From NCBI GenBank assembly GCA_008360975.2, contig CM039183.1:41531850-41595849 (forward strand): a stretch of 64,000 nucleotides of DNA, given 5' to 3'. Under the pieces are notes generated by a model. It saw nothing but the letters and a program-made list of their open reading frames with translations. It was not told where the DNA came from and searched no databases. Position numbers and translations under genes: made by a program. Positions 39,380-51,300 of the stretch are shown piece by piece. Every line of letters starts with the position of its first letter. Position 1 is the stretch's first letter. The stretch comes from Lichenostomus cassidix. Lineage: Eukaryota > Chordata > Aves > Passeriformes > Meliphagidae.

Positions 39380-42300
39380 GTGATGTCCCCTTCCCTCCCC
39401 CTCCTTTCCCTTCCCACCCTCCGGAGACGAAGGCGTGACGAGCTGGGGCCGGCGGAAGCGGGGGGACGGCGGTGCGGAGCCTCTGCCGTGCCCAGCGGTG
39501 CCCTTCGGCTGTGTGGTGAAACCCGCTGAGAGAGGCCGCTCCTTGATGGGTGTCACTGCCCTTTCCCTCACGGGTGTCACTGCCCTTTCCCTCAGGGGTG
39601 TCACTGCCCTTTCCCTCAGGGGTGTCACTGCCCTTTCCCTCACGGGTGTCACTGCCCTTTCCCTCACGGGTGCCCTGCCTGCCCGCCGGGGCTGTACGGA
39701 TGTGTAATGGAGCGTGACTGTAGGGCTCTGCACCCCTGGGGGTGGAAAAGCAATGCCGCAGAGGGAAGCTGAGTGTGTGTTAGGCCCGTAAAGCACTTGT
39801 GGTAACTGTTCAGTATAGTATGTGTGTGTGTCTGAGTATATATGTGTACGTATAAAATGTTATGTATATAGCATAATATGTGTGTGAAATACATACTTTT
39901 CACAGCTCGCTCTGCCGCCTGTGTGTTGGTTTAACCCTGGCAGTCACAGAATGGGTCAGGCTGGAAGGCACCACAGGGTGTCATCTGGTCCCACCTCCCT
40001 GCTCAAGCAGAGTCATCCTAGAGCACACAGCACAGCATTGTGTCCAGATGGTTCTTGAATATCTCCAGTGAGAGAGACTCCACAACCTCTCTGGACAGTC
40101 TGTTCCAGTGCTCGGTCACCCACCCACACAGTACAGAAGTTTTTCCTCATATTCAGGTGGAATTTCCTGTGCATTGGTTTCTACCTCGTGTTCTATTGCT
40201 TGGTACCACCGACAATCACATAGACCTCCCTTCAGCACCATTTCAGGGAATGCATTTAATGCTCTCAATTGCTACAGGAAAAACAAAACCCTGAACTCAT
40301 GTCCAGCAGAAAAGAAGGAAAAAATTATTTGCAGTTTCCTCTTTAAGAAAGTAGCTACACCCTTTTCTGGTTTTGTTTTGGGATAATAAACAGAAACATT
40401 TTAAAATCCAGTCTTCATCTGTAACTTTTAAGTAGCTTCTCTTGGTTCTTAAGGAAATTGAGAGAACTCCACATATTCAAAAGGTTCCTATATGCAAGTT
40501 TTCCAAATTTTGGGCTCTGTTAGGGACAGAGTGTTCACCTGTCACCAAAAGGAGGGAGTGAGAGGAAGGAATGGTTGACACATGAGTGACACAATGAGTC
40601 AGTCCAAGGTGAAGGAAGGATAAAAGGAAGAAACAATACAAGCTGTAAATCAGGAGTAAAACATAGTCCGAAACAGATGAGTTCTGGGTGTGGGTCTAAA
40701 AAGAAAGATTAAAGAAGAGGCACATAAAGCCAGCTGACATGAGCAGCTACGTTGGGGTGAATAGAGAAGAAACTGGTTAATGGGCAGAATATAAGGGCCT
40801 AAGAAGCTATGCTGCAGGAGCTAAACCTGCATATCTGAATAGGGGTAGTCTGCTTAAATTATGCCTCGCTTCTTTTTCTGGGTGCTGAAAACCTGTGACA
40901 TAAATCACAGTAATAAAAACTTGCAGGTTTACTGACTCATTTAAAGTTGAATATTTTAAATAATTAAAAAAAAAAAGAACGAAGAAAAAGAAAGGTCTAA
41001 TCCTGTAGGTCCTTGTTCACACAAGGACTACCATGCAACCATTTGCTTACAGCAAGGAGAGGTAAAAGAGTGTGAAGACTTGAAGACCTTACCAAAGGAA
41101 AAAAAATCAACTTAGGATCCTGCCACATTCATCCCTTGAAATGGATTTGTTCTATCTAATTTTCACTAGCAATGTGGTAGGAGAAGTAACATGATAATGT
41201 TGATAATAAAGTTCATCCAGTTACCTCATTCTTTCCTATCAAATATGACTGCTGTCAGCATTGCACTGAAGACAGCATTCTGGTGCTCCTTATGCTCTGG
41301 CAAAACTATATTTTTAGATTTTTTTTGTGTGTCTGTGTGTCTTCTATTTAATAGGATCGGGTGGGTTCAGAAAACGAAAGCATGACAATTTTCCACATGG
41401 TCAAAGAAGAGAGGAAAAAGAGACTGTTAATCCACCTTCGGCTTTGATGGCATCTTTTAGATGTAAGTAAGCATTTGGAAATCCAGATTATAAAAATGTG
41501 GTGTAGAAATTGCAAGGAAATTACTAGTGGAGTAAGCCAGCTCTCTCTGGGGGAGAAACTTGAAACTAGTTGGACTCATACTCCATACCTTTGGAGCTTA
41601 GTGTTCTGCTTTTTGTGCAGTGAAGTCCTGGGAGTGGGATTTTGCATGGCTCTGCCTGATTCATGACTTGCTCCCTTTTCCATCCCGCCTCGTGTGTGCT
41701 GAACCTGATGCTGAGCAAACTGCACAAGTGTTCAGCCAGGCAAAAGGTGACCAGGCCCTTTGGTGGCAGAAAACTGTAGGATCTGTGGAGGTGTAATGCA
41801 AAATCTGAGCCACAGGGGCAAGAGGAGGAGATGGTGACCTTTGGCAAATTGAGGAGGCTGCTGGCCTTGGCGGTGGTGCGCAGATGACTAAGCTACCTTA
41901 ATGTAAATCTGGATGCATTGTTCTATGAGCTGGTAGTTGTTGATACCTGCACTTCTTCAAGAAAAGACTTTAACTAACTAATTCGGTTTGAATGCCTTTT
42001 AAATATTAACATATATTTGAGATTCTTTATATAGACATGTGTTAACTTCCCTTCAGCCAAATTGTTTTTATAGGATTTTTCACCAAACCAGATTTAAACT
42101 CCAGTAAATTTAAATTTCTCATTGGACAACCCCTAACAAAGCAAAATTGACCTTCAGAAATGAGAAGCCTTGACTGAAGAAGGAAGGAGATTTGATATGG
42201 GGAACAGATTAATTTTTGGTGTAAAATTTTTCCCATGCCATGTATGTTTTATGAAGCTAAGAATGGTGAACAAGTATAAGCTGGCTGGCTGTTTCAGATG

Positions 42301-45300
42301 GTTACTTTAATGTCATATAACTTCCCGGCTTTTTTTTAAATGGATGTTTATATTTTTCTGTGTAAGTCAGCTTGGCAGATGATTAACCATGACCCCTGAA
42401 CTTTACCTAGAGAAGCTGTGGATGCCCCATCTCTGGAAGTGTTCAAGGCTGGGTTAGAGTGGGCCTTGAACAGCCTGGTCTAGTGAAAAGAGTCCTTGCC
42501 CATGGGAGGGGGAATTGGAACTAGGTGATCTTTAAGGTTCCTTCCAACCAAACCACTCTATCATTCATTCCGAATATTGTACATAGACTTGCTCTTAAAC
42601 TGAGTAGTGCAACTGTACTTGAATTTTTCACTCTTACGAATATCAGTTTGTCATAGAGTTGCCATTACTTCCAATTCAAAACAGCTTGTTTCCCTCCTTT
42701 CCTCTGAGATCCAGTCATCAGTGTTTGGTTAATTTCAGAAAGGATTTAAGGGACATGGTTTCTTCAAAGTCTTTCAAAGGAGTTACAACCTTTTTTTGGA
42801 GATATGTTTTAAATATGACAGCTCAGTGATAAAGAGAGTGGATGCTACCTTGTTTTGTAAGGTTAAGGTTTAGTAAGTATCATTTTTAATGGTCTGATTT
42901 TGCACCACCAAAATTATCAATAGAGTCTGAGTCTTTACTTTCAGTGCTAAATTAGACATACAGTGCAATGTGTGTAGGAAATGACTGTGTGGTTTTGATG
43001 TGTTAGCTTGGAAACCCCCCCCCCCCCCAAATTCTAATCCTTTGCAATTTTAGGCAATAGCACAGTACAGTAGGTTTTCTTACATCCTGTAGGCTAAAGA
43101 TTATTGTATTTGTCTGGTTTACTTCAGAATAGAAAGCACTTCACAGTAGTCCCTACCAGGTTTAAAACCTTACGTAAAAGTATGAAAGCCACAACTATCC
43201 AGGAAAGGTTAGGGATGTTGCTTATTTTGCAGATGTTCAGAATTGTGAATTTCCGAGTAGATGACATTTGTAAATGGTCCTTGGAAATGTCATTTGTGAT
43301 AACCTATGAAGGGAAGTCACCCTTCCTCAAGTTCCTGTCACTGTGATCGGAGAGAAAATTCCTTTATTGTAATTCAGGGGTGGAATTGACTTTCAGAATT
43401 TGGAAGAGACACACCAAACAGACATGTATAAGAATTAAAAGATCAGTAGGAGCATTTGTGACTTAGAGTTTCAGAGTAAGACTGGGGAGAACAGAACAAA
43501 ATGAGAGGAACCAAGTTTTTACCAAGGCAATGAGAAATACAGAACTATTTTTCTAGTGTCATCTAAACCTCACTTGCCAGCTAACTGCTATGCTTTTTTA
43601 AAGGTTATTCACTTGTCAGATTCTTTAAAAATATAACCTTCTTAGTTTATTTTCTTCATCTTCTTGCACAGAGACTTTGACACCTTAGACATTTATATAG
43701 GAAATTCGTTGGATTTCTTCTAAGCATCTTTTAGTGATTTATTTACTAGAATAATGATCTATAAAATGTTAATGGTATTTGTAAAACATCCATAATGTTT
43801 GACTGTCATAACCAGATACACCTCTTCTCTGTATTCATTGTATTTAGAGAGAATTAACATCAGCAAGTCAGAAATCTTATTTTAAATAACTGAGCTCACT
43901 TTTCTTTAGTGCTTCTAATCCTTAGGGATATTAAAATACTCGACTTTTGGCCAAGTCTAGCTAAGATGTGAAATCCAGCCTTTGTGTGCATTTTGCATTA
44001 TGCTGTGCGTTTTGAACAGTATATGTGCCTTAGCCTTTGATGCTTTTTATTTGATTATTTTAGGCCCTGGTGAATCTTATTAACAAATTATTGTAGCGCT
44101 TTATTTTTGATTTGTCTTGCTGAATTTGGGTGAAATCTTCAGTCCATTTCCAGAACAGCAGTATTGTGGAATAGATTTTATTAGTGAAACCAAGTATTTA
44201 TCTTAAAACTGTTTAGGCTGCCTTAAGACATTTATTAGGATTCATGTCTACTTAAACCTGAGTTATTAAAGAAACGTGGTATTAATGATGAGTTTTGCAG
44301 CTGTGGCAGGTGGCAGGCAGTGGTGGCCTCTGCAGCCATGTCCCATGCAGGGGAAAAGGCTCCCAGGGACAAGGCTGGTGGGGCTGGGGACTGTAAGGAG
44401 TTAGTGCAGCACAGGTGCTTTGCTCTTTCCCTGCACTGTGTTCATGTGATAACTGAGCTTCTGCTGTAACGATTGCCTCTGCAGCATTCCAGCTGGAGCT
44501 TGACACCAGGCACGATAAATACGAGCGGCTTGTGAAGCTCAGTCGTGATATAACTATCGAAAGCAAAAGAACGATATTTCTGCTCCACAGGTTCACCAGG
44601 TGAGTCACGTTGAGTGTGAAAATGGTCGCAGAAACCTACAGTCTGCCTTGCAGTGTTGTCTGTGAGTAACAACTGCAATGTTCTGTTGAGAGAAATTTAA
44701 TTAACTTCCATAAATATCCTTTAGGGTGGATGTGAGCTAATGAATGCACTCTCCAGTCAGAGAATTAAAAGATGCTGGTTCAGGTTTCTGGGTTGGTTTT
44801 GTTGGTTTGTTAAACCAATGTAGAGCAGTAGAGTGTACAGCAGATGAGAGCCTTCCAGCTTTCGGCAGGCTGTGAGAGAGGAGGATGCACCCTTCCTTCA
44901 GGTTACTTGCCCGGGCAGTTCCATCACTGTTTTGGTTGGTGCAACCCCACCCGAGGTCATCAATGCAAATAGGAGGTGACCTGGGGTCTGTTTATGTAAA
45001 TACTGCAACTGGATAGGCTTTTGTGTGAAGTTTTGAGCTTCTATATGTTTTGTGTTCTCACAAGCCTTCAAGCAATCTTTGGAAGCCAGAGACAAACTAG
45101 AAGAGCAACATGAAAATTTGAAGCTTTGCATAGCCTGTTGTATGAAGTGTTTGCTGTATGTGATAAACATTGGTCTTGCATGTTATAACAGCTCTCACTG
45201 TTCCTTTTCTTGTAATTTCGTTTATATTAATTTACGTTCTGTTACATATCAATTTATTTATGTTGAAATAGTAACTATTTGCAGTTACAAGTGGAGATTA

Positions 45301-48300
45301 TGAAGTTGCCTTCTTTTAAACTTGATTTTCTTCTGCAAAGAGGTATTTTGATAATTCCAGTAACTGCCACAGTCCTGACTGTAAATAGCTACTCCCACTG
45401 CAGGGACTAGGTAGCTGGGAACTGGTGGAGGAAAGATAAACAGAAAACCCCTTCTAATTACTCTCAATTTAGGTTCCTGTTTTATAAGACATTCCTATTT
45501 TTGTGAGAGTGGAAATTTTCCATGCTGTATTTTGTATTTCCTGCTTTGCTTTTTGCAATTATTGTGGCCTTAATTACAGTAAATTTTACTGTTTGCTTTT
45601 AAATGTTTTCTTGAGACCAATCAATCAATAGTTCCTTAAAGAGGTATATAAACTAATATACCATATGGATTATCGGGAGTCAAAGGAGGGGAAATTTTTA
45701 ATAAGCTAAACTTTAAATGCAAAGTATTTGTTGTGGTTGTGAATCAGATATTTCATCTGTTCCTAAACAGCATAGTCCATAACTACTTCCTTAAAAAAAC
45801 TAATCACATGTAGAAGTACATAATGTATTGTATTTTGCAATACTGTCCAGTATTGCAAAAATTTTTTTTTTAAGAGGTGGACGGACTTCTGTAAATACTG
45901 CTAGTTTTCTGGAATATTTTTGGAAGCCTTTGTATGTTTTTCTCCTTTTTTTTTACTTAAACAATAATCATGATTCTAGTCTGGAGTAAATATGCTACCA
46001 GAACTCTGGCTGGTTGATTATTTTCTTGTTAAGAATCTGCAGTAGGTAGCTATGAAAGTCAAACTGTTTCTCATTCCAATATCAGTTTTGCTTTTTCTTG
46101 AAGCCAGTAAAAATGCATAGGTTAGTAAAAGAAAATGTGTAATGTTTTTGTTTGCTCATGTTCTGGAAACTGATCTCTTTTATGATTGCAGTGCTCCCAA
46201 TGGAGAAGAAATACTAAATGAATCTGAAGTCAAGCTAGATGCTGTCCGACGGAAGATCAAGCAGGTTGCACAAGAACTGGTTGGAGAAGACATGTATCAG
46301 TTCCACAGAGCTATATCTCCAGGTAAATAATTTTAAAATAGGTAAAGTGTGCAATTTTTTAAACTAAGCTTAGTTTCTCTTTATGTAGCAATACTTCCTC
46401 TTCATGCAACAGGTCTGAATTTGTTACCTTTCTGCAGTTATAAATCAGGACTCAGGTTAATCTTTGTTACTAGCAAAGTTAGCTCTGGTATTAGAGAAGA
46501 TATTGACCTACAGTTTCACTGCAGTTCAAAGGAAGATTTAAATAGGAGTCTACAACTGGAAAAATTTGGACCCTGACCTAAACTGAAGTTAAAAGTAGTT
46601 CTAACAAATGTATTGGCTGGTCTTCTCTGACTGAGGGGAATATATGTAGTACACTCATTTACCCCTCTTGAAGGATTATAATTTCTAAGAGGAGAGTGGG
46701 AGTGATTTTGTGAAATTATCCATTTTGAGTGATAAAGTGATTTTGAGTTGATAAAGTTAACGAATTAAAGTTAATGAATTAAATCTAATCTTTAGATTAG
46801 CATATTCTTTCTTCTAGGCTCAGAATGTGCTTCTGCCTCTCTGTTACAAGCTTAAACCAGTTTGTGTGCTTCAGTCGCATCTTTTTTTGCTCCTCTCTGT
46901 AAAAAGCAGTTTTTGCTAACATTCTTGAGATATTAAATCCCAGTTCATTCATGACTCTTGCTGTCAAGCCATATTTCTTTGCTGAATCTTTGCTGACAAT
47001 CTGAATATTACCTAAAATAGGTATGCCTTGGTTGTGGCAACACGAGTAAAATATGTAACTGCTTCTTTGACATCTTAGTCATGGTATAAAAGTGTCTTGT
47101 GTTTATCAATCTCATTTTTAACATATTTGGAACTGTGTATACTTCCCCTGTTTAGGCAAAACTTCTTCAGCTGGTGGGAGCTGAATATTTGCCCCAAATT
47201 ACTTAATTGTTTTAAAATGTCCATGAGATTGATTTGATAAACCAGCAGCAAATACATGTATGTAATTTTGTTTGTATGTAATACAAACAATACTCAAGTT
47301 AACTTGTACTCATGTCTTACACAAACTTAAGTTTGTTAAGAGTGAGACAGATCTTGAGTGAAAGGTTAGTTTAGCAATTTGGAACCAGAAGGATCTTGCC
47401 CTGATTGTGTTCAGTGGCTCTGATTAATTCCACAGTCCTCTTGCTTTGATGCATTGGGTTGTTCAAATTAGATATAAGTAGTTTTTCTTGGAGCCACTCA
47501 ATCTGTATATGTCTTGCTGCTATTTAAAGACAAGTGCTGTAGTGACACAAGGAAAAGAGATAATTCAAAATGCTGACACTACAGATGATCTCAAACTGTG
47601 AGCAATACTATTCCAAGTATATTGTGAGTATCCTGACATGCTGAGAATATCTTTTGATTTTCATTTTAAGTACTGCTTAAGAGCTGAGAATCCTTGCATT
47701 CAGGTTTATGAGCAAAGGTTTTTGAAAGCTTCATCGTGACTTGTAAAGTTTGTCTGAATAACCCCTGAAGTTTGTAGTCCCATGTGAGTCCCATATACCA
47801 TATAATGCTGTGTATAGATCAGCAGTGTTTGAGGTCTGCTACCTCCTGGATCTTTGTGAGACTGTGTGGTGCAAGCTGTGCCATGCCACGTGAGCAAGAT
47901 TCTTACAGAGTAACCGCTTACTCTGCATCAGCTGCCTCACCTGAACTGTCTCTGTTTGCTCTGATATGTGTCCTTGTGGGGGTAAATTCAAAGATGCTCA
48001 CCTGCCTCTAGTTCTACTGAGGAGCAGTTTGCCTGGAATTAGATTCACTCACCTCACACGTAAGAGAGTACACCTACATAGCAGACATGGAAACTTTCTG
48101 CACAATAACTTCTGTGTGTACCCATGTTCTTATAAAACAAGTAAGCAAACCTGATGCTAGTTTTCTACATCCAGATTCTCTTCTCAGAGTGAAAAGAAAA
48201 ATACTGGTTTTATTTCTTAAAAAATATGTATTTTCAAAAATCAGAAGTTAGATTTCTTTTTTGCATGAAAAATATATAAACTTAAGATAGCCACAGCAAT

Positions 48301-51300
48301 CAGAAAATAAAGAAATTAATGAACAAAAGTTTTTGTTCAGGTTTGCTTTGTGTATTTGGTAAATACACACTGTCAGCTACATTGATTTTGCTGCACAATT
48401 TATTTTTGACTTGCATAAAGGTACTTGTAAATACCAGAATGGACCTGAATAAACTGTTTGGAAAACAACTGCAAGTGTGCTGTCAGAAACAATTCAGAAT
48501 TTTTAATAGTTTTTTCCAGTTTTGTAAATCTCAGCCACTTAAAACAACTAAGATGTATTTGTTAATTTTAGAGCAGGATGAGTTACTTTAGAGGAGGTTA
48601 GTGATAGAAATAGTAGAGGAAGTTAGAGACCTGCTGTGTATGTATGATGACTCAATGCTCCACAGCTGCAAAACTTTCAGAATAGAATAGGCAAATTCAG
48701 ATGGAAGGGACATACAATGATCATCCAGTGCCGCTGCATGACCGCTTCAGGGCTGACCAAAAGTCAAAGCATGTTGTTAAGAGCATTGTCCAAATGCCTC
48801 TTTTAAACACTGGCAGGCTTGGGGCATTGACCACCTCTCTAGGGATCCCGTTCCTGTGTTTGACCACCTTCTCAGTAAAGAAATGTCCCTTCCTGATGCA
48901 GCTTAGAGCCATTCCCACACATCCTGTTACTGGATGGGACAGGAGATCAGCACCACCTTCTCCACTTCCCCTCCTCAGGAAGCTGTAGGGAGCAATGAAG
49001 GTGCCCCTCAGCCTTGTCCTCTCCAAACAAGACAAGCCCAAAGTCCTTAACTGGCCTTCGTAGGACATTCCTTACAACCCTTTCTCCAGCTCTGTTGCCC
49101 TCCTCTGGATGCCTTCAGGGACCTTCACATCCTTTTTAAATTGTGACACCCGGCACTGTACACAGTTTCATGTACAGTATCACATCCTTAATGCTTACAT
49201 GGAATTTGGGGCGAGATTGTCATAGAATTAAAGAATTTTCTTACTACAGTCCTAAGAAAACTTAAGAGAATGAATCTTACTGACCTCTGGAGGTGGAAAG
49301 AACAGAAGGCAAGAAGGTATTAGAGTGCTAAATAATAAGAGGGAGAAGAAGTAGACTCTGCTGTCCATCCTTCCAGCAGTCAAGTGTGCAGTCTCTCAAA
49401 TGCCTGAACTTTGCAGGTTTTTTTGGACAGAACTAAAGGGTAGAAATAGACAGTCCCCCATTGCATCGCTGAAGTTAGAACTGGAAATGGCTGTACTTTT
49501 ACTTTTTCCCTCTCTTCAGGTGAGGTAAATGGCAAGTCCGTGCACTCCTATCAGTTGCATAATACTGCTTGGCCCTAAGATCTCCCTGTTGTTTCTATAA
49601 TTAGGTATTTGTGCCTCATTAAGAAGACTATTCATAAAATTCAACTGAAATAAGTTGCCTTCATTCTATTTCCGTAGATCATCCACAACACCTACTTATG
49701 TTCTAGCTCTCCTATATACGCTCTTCTGTGAGGGAAGTTTGTGCCAGCTGCTGCCCATGGTGCATGCTTTGTAAAGGAGTGTTAGAATATACCTGTGTGT
49801 CACTGGGTAGACAGGGAGTGCTTTTAGGCATTGTATAAATGAGCTTGTGTGTATAACAAGTATAAAATGCTAGCTTTCAGCCAGACCTTTACTCTTACCT
49901 TCATTAAATCCTCTGCTCTCCAGTTAGTCATTGGGATGGCAAAATAAGGAATATGCAGGCTTCAAGACTTGTAGATCTTGATTGTGCTGAAGCTGGGATC
50001 AAGGAGGTGTTAGAGATGTGAAGATGTTTGATGTCATGATTATGAAGTTGAGATGGAAAACCTAGAAACAGGAAGAATGAGGGGACAGTTAAATGAAGAG
50101 CAACTGTGAGAGGGAACGAATGCTTTATTCTCCCTGCCTGCCACTGTTTATGAAGACCTGTAATTGGGAGGGGAACAGTGGTAAGAGTTAAGAATGTTGC
50201 TTTTAGTTTTGGTTTTAAGTCTAGTGTTCTTTATTGTTGTTTTTTTTTTCCATTGGAAAAAGCTTGCATGCCTTTTTGAAAATAATGTAGCCAAAAAAAT
50301 GCTGGATTTTTTGTCTTTATATAATTTCCTAGAGCTGTAAGTCTTGACCTTCCTTTAACCTGGTTTTCAACTCTGATTTTGTATTTTAAAGAAATTCTGG
50401 AGAACTAGTTAAAAAGGTTTTTATGAACAAAAACATTGCCATTAAGGTGCTTTTTTCCTTCCAAAAGAATAAAGAAACGCCTATGTCCCATATCTCAAAA
50501 GCAGCATGTCTAATTAACCTCAAACTTCCTAAAAATATTCTCCTTTGTCTTGAAACCAAACATGAAACATCCTCCTGTTCCCCACCCTAACTCTCACAGA
50601 AGGAGTAAAAAGGTTCAAAATGGAGCTTGTAATGGAAACCACTGTAGCAGCCTTAGCTGGGGAATCATGATTGTCTGCATAATAAAGCTGCCTAATACAT
50701 ATTTTATTCAGTATAATAACTGTTAGCCTATAAATAGAAGAGTGGTATGAGTATTATGCTTGGGAATATTGTTTGCCACTTGTAATTGTTAAATGCTTTT
50801 TTTGGGGTTACTCCAAGCAGTTGTTCTTTTGACTTGAAGATAAAACAATTCTGGCAGAGCACTAAAGGAGTTTCATGCTTTCCCTCATTAAGAATAGTGC
50901 TAATGGCACGCAGGACGTTTCCCCAAAGGACACTTGCATGAGCTCAAACACTGAGTATAGCACTAATTGAACAACAACAAAAACTGATGACTGTTTTCTA
51001 CACGTTTCTTAACAGTACAGATTGTCCCAGGGGATGATTAAACAAGCAAACAAAGAGATACTGAAATAATGAAGTCTTTTTTTAATGCAGACCTCTTCAT
51101 TTGTTATGTTAGAATGTTCTGCTTTGTTGATATTTTTAAAGCTTTACTATTTGTAATATAGAATTCCTGCTCCTTTGCCCTGCTTTGCCGTGTATACCTT
51201 ATATATCCTGTGAGGAAATACGTACTCTTTCTTTAAAATTGTTGGGAGACACTATGCCAGAAAAGGACTGAAAAAGATTGTATGGATTTATGAAACGGAG

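Larger units (their letters stand above)
38820..39530. promoter_or_regulatory. TSNAX: TSNAX CpG island and promoter
   Basis: A GC- and CpG-dense segment spanning about 540 bases upstream of the TSNAX ATG, exon 1 and the start of intron 1. It has several GGGCGG-type GC boxes (39276-39294) and no TATA box. Transcription probably starts between about 39050 and 39260 on the plus strand, judging from the promoter motif at 39025 and the usual position of such motifs. This is an inference. Confidence 0.85.
39380..41354 (+). other. TSNAX: TSNAX intron 1
   Basis: About 2.0 kb. It begins in CpG-island sequence and holds the 24-base minisatellite (39548-39672), a TG/TA-rich stretch (about 39815-39890) and a minus-orientation CR1 fragment (39943-40240). 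The rest shows nothing recognisable apart from a small hairpin near 41010-41030 (GTCCTTG/CAAGGAC). It ends in a T-rich tract and TTTAATAG. Confidence 0.9.
41463..44484 (+). other. TSNAX: TSNAX intron 2
   Basis: About 3.0 kb. It contains a short plus-orientation CR1 tail (42403-42572) and a C14 homopolymer (43015-43028). Otherwise it is ordinary AT-rich sequence. It ends GATTGCCTCTGCAG. Confidence 0.93.

Noticed and set aside
39435..39707. Plus-strand 90-codon ORF with an 8-residue repeat ([12 protein letters not shown])
   Set aside because: The same minisatellite read on the other strand, inside TSNAX intron 1.
39026..39796. 256-codon minus-strand ORF with an 8-residue repeat ([12 protein letters not shown])
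   Set aside because: Produced by the 24-base minisatellite plus CpG-island composition opposite TSNAX exon 1.
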